In this document: in pieces, positions 55,831 through 64,000 of the stretch | Layout: the number at the start of each line of letters is the position of its first letter | Numbering within the stretch: position 1 is the first letter of the stretch | NCBI GenBank assembly: GCA_001563305.1 | Contig: CP013703.1 | Span: forward strand, 975,773-1,039,772 | Reading direction: 5' to 3' | Length of the DNA: 64,000 nt | DNA from: a methanogenic archaeon mixed culture ISO4-G1 | Lineage (GTDB): Archaea; Thermoplasmatota; Thermoplasmata; Methanomassiliicoccales; Methanomethylophilaceae | Position numbers and translations under genes: made by a program | The notes under the pieces: generated by a model | The model's input: only the letters and a program-made list of their open reading frames with translations | Database searches by the model: none | Told to the model about the DNA's origin: nothing

Positions 55831-56936
55831 CGGAATTCACGATACCCCCATCACTCAGACTGTACGGGGACGAAAAGATAGCGAAGGACATCCTGTCCCG
55901 CATATGGGGAAAGAGAGGTGTGTTCACATGCACCGTGGCCAGCACGATGACGTCGAGCATCCCGGGAGTATCCGATGCCGGTGACACACCCGAACTCACG
56001 CTCTACACCGGAGCGGCGGATGCGGAACTCCTCGTCAACGGCAAGACCACCTGCATCAAGGGCGTCCCAATCAACCCCGGAGGAATCCCCACCCCCGCGA
56101 CGCTCACGAAGGCGGCGCTGGAACTGTCCGGCATGCAGACCTTCATCGTCAACGGCGGATGCTACGTGGAACCGGACATCCCCTACTTCTACCTCGGAGG
56201 CAAGTGCGGTCAGAAGATCACAACCGCCAAAGCAGTCGAGAACGTCAGGACGATCTACAAGAAGGGATACAGGCTCGGGGAGCAGCTCGCCAAGGACAAC
56301 GGCTTCGTGATCATCAGCGAGAGCTGCGCAGGCGGTACCACCACCGCCCTCGCGGTCATGATGGCGATGGGCGTGCTCAAGGAGAACCTCGTCAGCAGCA
56401 GTTCCCCCAAGAATCCAAAAGAGCTCAAGAGCAACCTGGTCAAAGAGGCATTCGAGAAGGCAGGCATACAGCCCGGCGACCTCAAGGACGACCCGCTCAA
56501 GGCCATAGAGTGCTTCGGAGACCCCATGATGCCCGCCAACGTGGGTATCCTCTGCGGGGCGGCGAAGCATGTGCCGGTCATCGTGGGCGGAGGCACCCAG
56601 CTCGCCGCGGTCATGGCAGCGGCCGTCAAGCTCCATCCTGAGATCGTAGGCAACTTCGTCCAGGGGACCACCAGATGGCTCATGAACGATCCCAACTCCA
56701 GTATGAAAAAGATCATGGACTGCATCTCCGACAAGGTCCCCATCCTCTACGTCAACGTTGACTATTCCGAGAGCCCGTATGAGGGGCTCCAGGCATATGA
56801 GTGGGGTTACATCAAGGAGGGCTGCGGATGCGGCGGTTCCTCCGTCGGTGCGATCATCTCATCCGCCGGAAAGATAGACTGCAAGGCGCTCGTCGACAAG
56901 GTCCACAGCATCTACGAAGGAATAATGGGCCTGTGA
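55827..56936 (+). CDS. cobT: CobT-family nicotinate-nucleotide phosphoribosyltransferase (archaeal type)
   Basis: 369 residues of the archaeal CobT branch, with VINPGG-like GVPINPGGIPTP, SESCAGGTTTALAVMMAMG and VVGGGTQ-like IVGGGTQLAAV stretches. It activates the lower-ligand base of the corrinoid by forming its alpha-ribotide. Coupled to the upstream ApgM-like gene by ATGA overlap. The stop lies one base from the stop of the convergent cobY. Stop is TGA. Confidence 0.88.
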   Translation: MTEFTIPPSLRLYGDEKIAKDILSRIWGKRGVFTCTVASTMTSSIPGVSDAGDTPELTLYTGAADAELLVNGKTTCIKGVPINPGGIPTPATLTKAALELSGMQTFIVNGGCYVEPDIPYFYLGGKCGQKITTAKAVENVRTIYKKGYRLGEQLAKDNGFVIISESCAGGTTTALAVMMAMGVLKENLVSSSSPKNPKELKSNLVKEAFEKAGIQPGDLKDDPLKAIECFGDPMMPANVGILCGAAKHVPVIVGGGTQLAAVMAAAVKLHPEIVGNFVQGTTRWLMNDPNSSMKKIMDCISDKVPILYVNVDYSESPYEGLQAYEWGYIKEGCGCGGSSVGAIISSAGKIDCKALVDKVHSIYEGIMGL

Positions 56937-56937
56937 C

Positions 56938-57543
56938 TCATTCCTTGTGATAACTGCGGGCCAGGTCCAGCTCCAGCTGCGTGTTCACGTTGACAGACAG
57001 CTCGGGCCAGTTCGTCTCATAAAGGTACTCCGACAGGTATTCCCCGGCCAGGGTCTTCTTGCGGTCTATGACCGATACGCCGGAAAGGACCCATCTGTTG
57101 CCTCTATCCTCACGTACATACGATGGGATGATCCCGATCCTTTTGACGGTATCCTCATCGATGACCGCCAGCAAAGAATCCATGATGCTGGGATTGAAGT
57201 AATCGATGATCTGATCGAATATATCCGAAGTTATGAGCGGCAGATCTGACGGCGTCGTGAGGACGTAATCCCCGGAGAGGCATTCCAGTGCCTGGTGGAG
57301 ATCCCCCATGAAATCATCCCCCGATGTGCGGACGGTCTCGATCCCGAGCTCCTTTAGATGTGCCTCGGTCTCCAGCGTGTTGTCGCTGACGGAGACGATT
57401 ATACGGTCGACCCTCTTGGCCGCCTTGAGAGCATCGATGACCCTGTCCACCGTGCATTTGTCACCGACCTTCAGCATCGGTTTCTCGATTCCGCAGCGGC
57501 CCATGCGGGTTCCCTTCCCCCCGGCATGGACCAGGGCCTCCAT
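56938..57543 (-). CDS. cobY: CobY adenosylcobinamide-phosphate guanylyltransferase
   Basis: 201 residues with the nucleotidyltransferase start HAGGKGTRMG (6-15) and TTPSDLPLI metal-binding Asp (about 93). CobY replaces bacterial CobU in archaea and makes adenosylcobinamide-GDP. ATG 57543 overlaps the cobS stop by one base (TGATG). It is the last gene of the minus-strand cobalamin operon cobD, cbiB, cobS, cobY. Stop is TGA. Confidence 0.9.
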   Translation of the reverse strand: MEALVHAGGKGTRMGRCGIEKPMLKVGDKCTVDRVIDALKAAKRVDRIIVSVSDNTLETEAHLKELGIETVRTSGDDFMGDLHQALECLSGDYVLTTPSDLPLITSDIFDQIIDYFNPSIMDSLLAVIDEDTVKRIGIIPSYVREDRGNRWVLSGVSVIDRKKTLAGEYLSEYLYETNWPELSVNVNTQLELDLARSYHKE

Positions 57544-58358
57544 CAGATCACCGCCGACAGGATTGCCACGGCAAGCAGGATGAAGAATGCCAGGAACGGT
57601 CTGGCGACCTCGTTCGTTGCTCCGAGGATATCCCCGTTGACCATCCCGAAGACACGGTTGGCAGTCCTGGCCATCATGAATCCCACCAACGTGGAGACCA
57701 GCATCCCCACTGCAAGGACCGTGATAAGCACCGGAATGGCATCGCGGAACTCGGAGAAGGCAAGGGCCGATATCGCAAAGAGGATCAGACATGAGGCCAG
57801 GCTGACGACGAACGACAGCCCAGCGGATTTCCCAGTGGTCCTCTCGACCTGCCTCGCCGCCATCCCGTTGCCTGGTTTGCCCAGCGATGCTGCGACCACC
57901 ATTGCGTGCTTGACGAACACCTCCATCATGGGGAATACCATAAGTGCCAGCATGTAGTTGTAAGATGAATAGAAGGCCACGGAGCAGAGTACGGTGATCA
58001 GCGCGACACCGATCCCTCCTGCACCCACCAAGGTATCCTTCAGGGCCCTGATGTGGTCGCTCTGCTGACCGGAAACGATCATACCGTCCCCGAAGTCCGT
58101 CAATCCGTCGAAATGCAGGAACTTGCTGCCCGCATAGACGGTGAGGAGCGACAGAACGGCGGCCATGAACATGTTGCCGAATCCGAAATTACGGTTCAGA
58201 AGAAGCAATGCGACGATCTCGAGCCAGATGATGAATCCGAATATGAGGCCGACCAGCGGTGTCAGGTGGAACCTGGTCTCCATGGCATCCATGTCCTCCT
58301 GAGTGATGTTCATGTGGAACATCGTGTAGAACGATACCAAAGCCCTCAATGCGCCCAT
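57543..58358 (-). CDS. cobS: CobS adenosylcobinamide-GDP ribazoletransferase
   Basis: 271 residues, integral membrane protein with about seven hydrophobic segments and the CobS signature FLHFDGLTDFGDGMI (residues about 82-96). It joins adenosylcobinamide-GDP to alpha-ribazole (phosphate), the last step of nucleotide loop assembly. The product of the CobY gene it overlaps is its substrate. ATG 58358 has GAGGAG 12 bases upstream. Stop is TGA. Confidence 0.92.
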   Translation of the reverse strand: MGALRALVSFYTMFHMNITQEDMDAMETRFHLTPLVGLIFGFIIWLEIVALLLLNRNFGFGNMFMAAVLSLLTVYAGSKFLHFDGLTDFGDGMIVSGQQSDHIRALKDTLVGAGGIGVALITVLCSVAFYSSYNYMLALMVFPMMEVFVKHAMVVAASLGKPGNGMAARQVERTTGKSAGLSFVVSLASCLILFAISALAFSEFRDAIPVLITVLAVGMLVSTLVGFMMARTANRVFGMVNGDILGATNEVARPFLAFFILLAVAILSAVI

Positions 58359-58409
58359 CAGACCATGCTCCTCGGATTATTGCTCCGAATGGTTTGCTAA
58401 CGAACTTTA

Positions 58410-59417
58410 TCATATTAAATAAAAGGGGAAGAGTCCCTCGAAGAACAACTGTATGTGGATTCCCAGCAATGCATACAGTACGAACGATACCGTGACCATG
58501 AACAGGATCGACGTGAGCTCGACCAGCCTCATGCAGCGCTGGACGTCCCTCGTGGTCGGCATCGGACCCGTGCCCATGACATAGACCCCTTTCTTCTCCA
58601 TCGATATCCCCAATGCGGCGGACACCGCGGTCATGGGCCAGCCGCTGTTCGGGCTGGGGGTCTTGGTATGCTCGGCCTTGGCTGCGGGCACTGCGGCCCT
58701 CCAATCCATTCCGAGCATCATCGCCGCGAAGGCGACGAAGTACGGCGAGACCCTTGCGGTGAGCCATCCGAGGACGTCGTCGAACTTGGCGGGGAAGAAT
58801 CCGAGCCTCCCGTAACGGTCGTTGAGATATCCCCACATCGCGTCCATGAGGTTGGAGCACCTGAACATTATCGCCCCGGGGATCCCGAACAGCCCGAAGA
58901 AGAACGTGGGCGACAGGATGCTGTCAACGAGGTTCTCGGACACGGTCTCGCAGCACGATGATGCGATATGCTCCGCATCCATGCCCTTGGTGTTCCTGCT
59001 GACGATCATCTGGACCTTGGCCGCCGCATCCTCGGTCCTTCCCTCATCCAGATCCCTGCAGATCGGGTCGCAGTGCTTGCGGAACGAGAATATGGCGAAC
59101 TGGATCTTCAGTATGAATCCCGTGACGATTATCCACGCGATCTCGCCCCAGAAGGGATCGTACTGCGTGGCGTAATAGTGGACGGCAGCTATGATCACCA
59201 TCCCGATGGTACCGAACAGAAGGAACACCAGCATGTACGAGAGGAATCCCCATACGGAAGTCCTGGGCCTGTCCCTGACCGTGATATGCCTGTCGATGAA
59301 ATCCAGGATGTTCCCCATCCACCTCAGCGGATGTATCGCGTTGGGGACGTCACCTATGAAACGGTCAATGAGAATGGCCGTCAGGATAATCAGCAGCGCG
59401 TCCAGCCACAGTTCCAA
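58410..59417 (-). CDS. cbiB: CbiB/CobD-type adenosylcobinamide-phosphate synthase
   Basis: 335 residues, membrane enzyme with four to five hydrophobic segments; the conserved IHPLRWMGN (28-36), ENLVDSILSP and SPNSGWPMTAVSAALG stretches identify CbiB. It attaches the aminopropanol phosphate arm to the corrin ring. It has no ATG: TTG 59417 immediately follows an in-frame TGA and has GGTGA upstream, so TTG is the only reasonable start. It begins four bases after the cobD stop. Stop is TGA. Confidence 0.92.
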   Translation of the reverse strand: MELWLDALLIILTAILIDRFIGDVPNAIHPLRWMGNILDFIDRHITVRDRPRTSVWGFLSYMLVFLLFGTIGMVIIAAVHYYATQYDPFWGEIAWIIVTGFILKIQFAIFSFRKHCDPICRDLDEGRTEDAAAKVQMIVSRNTKGMDAEHIASSCCETVSENLVDSILSPTFFFGLFGIPGAIMFRCSNLMDAMWGYLNDRYGRLGFFPAKFDDVLGWLTARVSPYFVAFAAMMLGMDWRAAVPAAKAEHTKTPSPNSGWPMTAVSAALGISMEKKGVYVMGTGPMPTTRDVQRCMRLVELTSILFMVTVSFVLYALLGIHIQLFFEGLFPFYLI

Positions 59418-59421
59418 TCAA

Positions 59422-60534
59422 TCACCCGTTGATCACTGAATCCACAGCGGCCAGGAAGCGGCAGTTGCGTTCCCTGTCCTTGACGCTGTACCTGACATAG
59501 TTCCTAAACTCCGGTCCGAACGACGCACAATCCCTGACCATTATGCCGTGGGAGAGCATCTTCTTCTGGAATGTGGCACAGTCCATGTCCAACGGGGACA
59601 GGTCGTTGAAGTAGAAGAACGAATCCGATACCGGTCCGGCCGGGAAACCCACGCTGTTCAGGGACGAGTTGAGGATATCCGATTCCTCGCCCATGACCGC
59701 CGCGGCGTGATCCACATAATCCAGATGGTCCCTAATGAGCACGTTCGCCACGGTCTGTTCGACCTGCCCTACGTTCCATGTCATCCTGACCTTCTCCATC
59801 TCCGAGATGATATCGGGATTCGAGAGTCCGAATCCGATCCTTATTCCCGGTATGGCAAAGGATTTGGTGAGCGAAGTGGCCACGATGAGATTGCTGAACT
59901 TGTCCACCATCCCGGACAGCGTGATGTCCGCATATCCCGGGACCAGTTCCAGGAGGGTCTCGTCCAGGAATACGAGCACTCCGCGGTCCTCGCACTCCCT
60001 TATGATGCTTGCCAGCTTCTCCCTGGGCTCCACCCTTCCGGTGGGGTTGTTGGGATTGCAGATGTAGAGGGCCTTGGTGTTGTTGCCAACGTTGTACATC
60101 AGCGAATCCAGCTCGATCCTGAAATCGTTCTCAGGGAGCAGTTCGTTCCAGATTATGTTCGCTCCGACGATCTTGCACTGCTGCGCATACTCCGCGAAGC
60201 TGGGTCTGTTGATGACCACGTTGTCGCCGGGCGAGAAGAATGTATTGGGTACGTTCCTGATGATGTCGGAGGATCCCGCACCTACAGTGATGCACTCCGG
60301 ATTGACATTGAACGCCTTGGCCACCGTATCCTTGAGTTCCGAACAGGAATCGTCGGGGTAGTGTCCGATGTCCTTCAGGGCCGTCTCGATGATCTCTCCC
60401 AGGAACTCGGGAGGTCCGAAGGGATTCAGGTTGTGGCTGAAATCCTCTATCCCCTCCAGCTTCCAGGCCTGTCCGCCGTGGACAGTCTTCGGTAGTTCCG
60501 AGAGTTCCTTCCTAGGGATTATGCGGCCCTTCAT
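59422..60534 (-). CDS. cobD: Threonine-phosphate decarboxylase CobD-like (HisC fold)
   Basis: 370 residues of the PLP-dependent aminotransferase fold: CNPNNPTG (about 163-170), and the lysine motif TSLTKSFAIPGIRIG (about 223-237). In this operon it most likely decarboxylates L-threonine phosphate to aminopropanol phosphate for CbiB; a histidinol-phosphate aminotransferase role is less likely given the context. ATG 60534 is chosen because the TATA box (60557-60567) is centred about 27 nt upstream; GTG 60555 would overlap it. Stop is TGA. Confidence 0.88.
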   Translation of the reverse strand: MKGRIIPRKELSELPKTVHGGQAWKLEGIEDFSHNLNPFGPPEFLGEIIETALKDIGHYPDDSCSELKDTVAKAFNVNPECITVGAGSSDIIRNVPNTFFSPGDNVVINRPSFAEYAQQCKIVGANIIWNELLPENDFRIELDSLMYNVGNNTKALYICNPNNPTGRVEPREKLASIIRECEDRGVLVFLDETLLELVPGYADITLSGMVDKFSNLIVATSLTKSFAIPGIRIGFGLSNPDIISEMEKVRMTWNVGQVEQTVANVLIRDHLDYVDHAAAVMGEESDILNSSLNSVGFPAGPVSDSFFYFNDLSPLDMDCATFQKKMLSHGIMVRDCASFGPEFRNYVRYSVKDRERNCRFLAAVDSVING

Positions 60535-60553
60535 ATCCGATAGTAACAATCTC

Positions 60554-60570
60554 ACCCTATAATAAAGGGT
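60554..60570 (-). promoter_or_regulatory. Palindrome over the TATA box of the cobalamin operon
   Basis: ACCCTATAATAAAGGGT: arms ACCCT/AGGGT enclose the TATA element that serves cobD. A cobalamin- or metal-responsive repressor could act here. No cobalamin riboswitch is seen; a leaderless mRNA would leave no room for one. Confidence 0.45.
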
Positions 60571-60631
60571 GGACTACAGCATTTGTGTATCCGAATTTTC
60601 TGGCACTGAAGCCTTCCGTGTCCGGAGGGGC

Positions 60632-61048
60632 TCAGTCGAATATCAGTTTGGAGCCTTCCTTGACCTCTGGAGGAAGATACTTCATCAGCAGCTTCCAGGC
60701 ATCCTCGACGGTATCGTCGTTGGTCATCTTGGCGATACTCTCTTTCTTGTAAATGTGGCATCTTCCGTCGATGGTGACCTTGAAGGATTCGTCCGATGTG
60801 TCCGTAACCATTCCCGGGACCATGTTGGTCTTGAGGGACACGAGATGCCTGTTCACCAGATCGCGGACGTCCTTGACGATGCTGTCCGATACCGTAAGAC
60901 TGCCCTGCTTCTGATAACCAATACTGGTCTCCTTGAAGTCGTACTCGAGGACCGGTGCATCCTCCCCGGGTTTCTTGACGGTGATAGTTGCCTTGCAGCC
61001 CGTCATAGGTGCGTTCATCTTGTACTCGCATTTGAATTCGGATGCCAT
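60632..61048 (-). CDS. Hypothetical protein
   Basis: 138 residues, mixed alpha/beta composition, cysteines at residues 7, 18 and in GRCHIY, no signal peptide or membrane segment. I do not recognise it. ATTATAG (61074-61080, minus strand) is centred about 29 nt before ATG 61048, so it has its own promoter. It lies between the cobalamin operon and a YegP-like gene on the same strand. Stop is TGA. Confidence 0.7.
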   Translation of the reverse strand: MASEFKCEYKMNAPMTGCKATITVKKPGEDAPVLEYDFKETSIGYQKQGSLTVSDSIVKDVRDLVNRHLVSLKTNMVPGMVTDTSDESFKVTIDGRCHIYKKESIAKMTNDDTVEDAWKLLMKYLPPEVKEGSKLIFD

Positions 61049-61098
61049 AAGGGGCGGAACGCACTCCGTGTTTCTATAATTATTGATAGAAAAGGAAG

Positions 61099-61114
61099 AA
61101 CCCCCGTACGGGGG
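61099..61114 (-). terminator. Perfect GC hairpin
   Basis: ACCCCCGTACGGGGGT is fully self-complementary; on the minus strand it is followed by TCTTCCTTTTC. It would end the YegP-like transcript. Confidence 0.65.
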
Positions 61115-61131
61115 TAAATGATTTGGTACGG

Positions 61132-61146
61132 TCGCTAAGATAGCGA
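61132..61146 (-). other. Second hairpin after the YegP-like gene
   Basis: TCGCTA-AGA-TAGCGA, 6-bp perfect stem, directly after the stop codon at 61153. With the hairpin at 61099 it forms a double stem at the transcript 3' end. Confidence 0.5.
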
Positions 61147-61152
61147 TACGAC

Positions 61153-61530
61153 TCAGTCCCTGACAGGTTTGACGATCTCAGAGTTGATGTTGTTCCTGAC
61201 GGACTCGATTCCCTTGAGAGCGTTGTGCTTCTTGGTGTATCCCTGGGAAGCGGCGAGGATGATCTCACCGTTGGAGGCCTTGAGCCTAAACCTGAACTCG
61301 TCTGCCTTGTCGGTGAAAACCTCCCACTTGGGGCAGGTCACGGGCTCGAAGTCCTTCACTGTCTGGTCCTCGATCGGGGCGTCTGCATTCTTCTGGACGG
61401 ACTCGATACCGTTCTTCAGGCTGTCCATGGACCTGTAGACCTGAGAGGTAGCGATAATCTCGTGATTCTCAGCGGTAAGGCTGAAAGCGTAGCCGTCATC
61501 TGTCGTATACATAATTTTGTATTGTCCCAT
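61153..61530 (-). CDS. YegP/DUF1508-like tandem-repeat protein
   Basis: 125 residues consisting of two copies of the YegP-type unit: FSLTAENHEIIATSQVYRSM with NGIESVQKNA (16-49), and FRLKASNGEIILAASQGYTK with KGIESVRNNI (80-114). Such small proteins are common and their role is unclear. RC TTTAAATTA (61551-61560) is centred 25-26 nt before ATG 61530, so it is leaderless. Stop is TGA. Confidence 0.85.
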   Translation of the reverse strand: MGQYKIMYTTDDGYAFSLTAENHEIIATSQVYRSMDSLKNGIESVQKNADAPIEDQTVKDFEPVTCPKWEVFTDKADEFRFRLKASNGEIILAASQGYTKKHNALKGIESVRNNINSEIVKPVRD

Positions 61531-61760
61531 AGAATCTGTAATTTCACGATTAATTTAAAGAAATGCGTGATTCTAACAAAATTAGACTTGCGATGGACGT
61601 ATGTCTATTCGGCAATAGTCGGAAGAATTTGCTAGATTTTTACCGATTTCGACCAACAGGATCGCAGGTCGCCCATATCGATCCTGCTGATGATGCTCCA
61701 GTATGGCCCGATATGCATAGCCTTTTTACATATTGTTTTCGATTTGCATCATAAAGTACT
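61531..61760. other. AT-rich intergenic region
   Basis: 230 bases holding the divergent promoters of the YegP-like gene (TTTAAATTA at 61551) and the S15 peptidase (TTTTTACATATT near 61723-61734). A 63-codon frame from 61563 has no coding features. Nothing else is seen. Confidence 0.5.
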
Positions 61761-64000
61761 ATGTCCATGAAGATCGGGAAAATCCTTGCGATAGCTGTTG
61801 TGGCCGTTCTTCTTTCCACGGCATGTACCTATCTGATCTATGGAGATGGCAATCAGGACCTCACATGGGACTATATGGAATCGTATGATCCTGCTGCGGC
61901 TGGGATCCTTTCCGGATACACGGAGGACCTGACGCTTCAGACCGCATCGCATTTCGCACTGCTGGATGCCGGCGTGACTGAATCCCTTCTCGGCGACTAT
62001 CCGGCATATTGGAACTGCATGGCGGAGGCCTGCGGCATCTGTCTGGATGGTGATCCGGACTCTCAGGCCACCGTGAAGGACCTCAGGACCATGATCAAGA
62101 GGGCCGAACCGCTGAAGAACGCTATCGAAGAAGGCAGGCCGCTGATCGTTAACGGTCTGGCTGCGCCCATATTCGAATTCACGGACGGCAGGACGGAAGG
62201 GTACACCAACGCGGACAGCACCGTGATGCGCTTCTGTGTCTATGTGGAGACCGAACACGACATGGACCTGGATGGGAAGAGGGACCTGGTGAAGGTCTTC
62301 CTCCAGGTCCCGAGATCCGCGATGGAAGGCAATTACAAGGCACCTGTCATCTACGAGGGCAGGGTGTATTCTGTGGGCATCGGGGAAAGGGTCGACGAAT
62401 ACGAGAGCTCCGAATTCGATGTGGATGCCATGTACGGCAGTCCGGAACCCCGCATCCCAGCGGGCAGGGCGGACCCCATGGAGCACGCCCTTGCCTCCCG
62501 GCAGTCCGAATGGTACTACGAGGATACCAGGAGCGGGACGATGGCCTACGACAGGATCGATGCCCTCGATGACCTCCTGGTGCGCGGATACGCCTTCGCC
62601 ACATCATCCGGGACCGGGACCTTGGGCTCAGAAGGGATGCAGACCGATCAATCCGATCTCGAGATGGAGGCGCACAGATCCGTGATACGCTGGTTCGCCG
62701 GCGATGCCATCGCATACACCGACAGGACCGGGAATATCGCCATCACCGCGGATTGGTGCAGCGGGGATGTGGGCATGATCGGGAAGTCCTATGCAGGAAG
62801 CACCAGTATAGCCCTGGCCGGTATGGGGATTGACAACCTGAAGGCCGTATTCGAATACTCCGGCATGAACGAGATGTACAACTACGTCAATTCCCAGGGA
62901 TGCAGCATGTACGTCGACCAATCATATCTGGCCTTCTTCACTTCACAGTACACGTCCATCATCAATGACGAGGAGGAATGGGACAGGGTATCGGAAATCC
63001 ATCTGGCATATTCAGGAAAACTCAAGGAACTGGAGACGGCCAACAGAGGGGATTTCAACTCCGAATGGGCGAAGAGGGACAACTCCGATATCATCCCCAG
63101 CGACACTGCGGTGATGATCTGCCAAGGTCTCAACGATTACAACGTCCTTGCGGACGGCGCCTATTCCGTATACAGGAGTTTCGTCGACGCGGGCATGGAT
63201 ACGAAGGTCGTATTGCATCAGGGAGGACATGACTACCTCTCGAACGGAACCGAGCACTACGACATGCTGGTCGATGGAAAGAGGGGCTCAGTACTGGTGA
63301 ACGAATGGTTCTCTCACTATCTGTTCGGTGCCGACAACGATGTGACCGAGATGCCCAACATAATGACGCAATCAGCCGATTGCGGATCGTGGAAGGCCTA
63401 CGACAGTTGGGGCAACGGCACTATGCGTGATTATGAATTCCCGTCGGGTACGGTCACCCTCACCGAATCCGACCTGGATTACGACGGGATCGATTATGCG
63501 GAGCGGATCGTGGATCTGGACCATGGGACGTATCTCATGGACATCGACGGCACCGGACTGATCGACGGCAGAGGCATCTTCCACCTGCGCATCAGCACAG
63601 ATGATCTCGGAAGGGATATGCTGCCCGTATCGGTGTACCTGTTCGATGTGTCCGACGAGGAGTTCGAATACGTCAATTACACCTTGGAAGAGGCGGATAA
63701 AACCACCATCGAAGAGGGGGCATCCTGGGTAGGAGGAGGCCTCCGGAACTATGACGTCCTAGGTTTCGAGACCGTTACGAGTGATGCCAAGATCGTATCC
63801 TACGGATTCGCGGACCTCTACAACCCGACTTCCACCAAGAATCCGACAACCTGTGCGTAGCGCACCGAACTGGACGGGGGCTGGTACGATTACAACGTAT
63901 ACCTCGGCGCTACCATGTACGAGGTCCGGGAAGGCCACCATCTGGTGGCTGCCATCACGCCGCTCCCAGTCCCCACAGGTTATGTCGACAGCATGGCGGA
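61761..64000 (+). CDS. Secreted S15/Xaa-Pro dipeptidyl-peptidase-like hydrolase with in-frame UAG (partial, runs off the end)
   Basis: At least 746 codons. An N-terminal hydrophobic signal (IGKILAIAVVAVLLSTAC, with a possible lipid cysteine) is followed by an alpha/beta-hydrolase of the S15 type: nucleophile motif GKSYAGS (about 339-345), Asp in QGLNDYNV (about 455) and His in HQGGHDYL (about 489). The C-terminal beta domain begins near residue 530. TAG at codon 700 interrupts it, but the same frame continues with RTELDGGWYDYNVYLGA and VREGHHLVAAI, the expected end of the family's C-terminal domain. It probably trims proline peptides outside the cell. ATG 61767 is an alternative start. Confidence 0.85.
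63858..63860 (+). other. In-frame UAG codon 700 of the S15 peptidase
   Basis: Sits between NPTTCA and RTELDG in the C-terminal jelly-roll. The next 46 codons to the window end are open and family-like. Third UAG of this kind in the window. Confidence 0.75.

Overview
The window is most likely chromosomal DNA of a methanogenic archaeon of the order Methanomassiliicoccales (gut or rumen Methanomethylophilaceae type). Archaeal markers are Orc1/Cdc6, the replication factor C small subunit, the archaeal cobalamin enzymes CobY and CobT, and TATA boxes centred about 25-26 nt before start codons (leaderless transcripts). The assignment also fits three in-frame UAG codons: this order carries the pyrrolysine machinery. 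All 45 complete genes whose stop I could read end in TGA; none ends in TAG or TAA. No rRNA, tRNA, insertion sequence or CRISPR array was seen.

Layout. 0-7.8 kb: partial tRNA-thiolation gene, orc1/cdc6, rfcS, an inositol-phosphatase-like enzyme, a PaaK-like CoA ligase and three Sel1-repeat genes. 7.8-9.5 kb: formate-tetrahydrofolate ligase. 9.5-15.8 kb: an operator-rich region with a possible structured RNA, then two tandem ferrous iron operons (FeoA-like, FeoA, FeoB, Cys-rich FeoB partner). 15.9-17.2 kb: rubredoxin, a fourth Sel1 protein and a small membrane protein. 17.4-26.0 kb: a five-gene operon of an Hsp70-vWA fusion, a J-like/zinc-ribbon protein, a zinc-ribbon GTPase, a GrpE-like factor and a second lid-less Hsp70. 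26.1-29.5 kb: a nitrogenase-like pair in which the NifH-like and NifD-like parts are fused, followed by a NifK-like subunit. 29.5-46.7 kb: universal stress protein, Sfp-type phosphopantetheinyl transferase and a five-module NRPS read in one 15.65 kb frame that contains two UAG codons. 46.8-51.1 kb: G3E (CobW-type) GTPase with a His/Cys-rich partner, then an ABC importer whose binding protein looks circularly permuted. 51.2-54.7 kb: YbaK-like deacylase, VIT-like membrane protein, HypF. 54.8-60.6 kb: the late cobalamin (nucleotide loop) genes. 60.6-64 kb: two small proteins and a secreted S15 peptidase with the third UAG, running off the window end.

The strongest leads are the UAG read-through genes, the chaperone/GTPase operon, the fused nitrogenase-like enzyme and the permuted binding protein. 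Genes act together in clear groups: iron uptake (Feo, with shared operator palindromes), peptide synthesis (PPTase facing the NRPS), cobalamin assembly (CobD, CbiB, CobY, CobS, CobT) and metal handling (G3E GTPase, His-rich protein, HypF).
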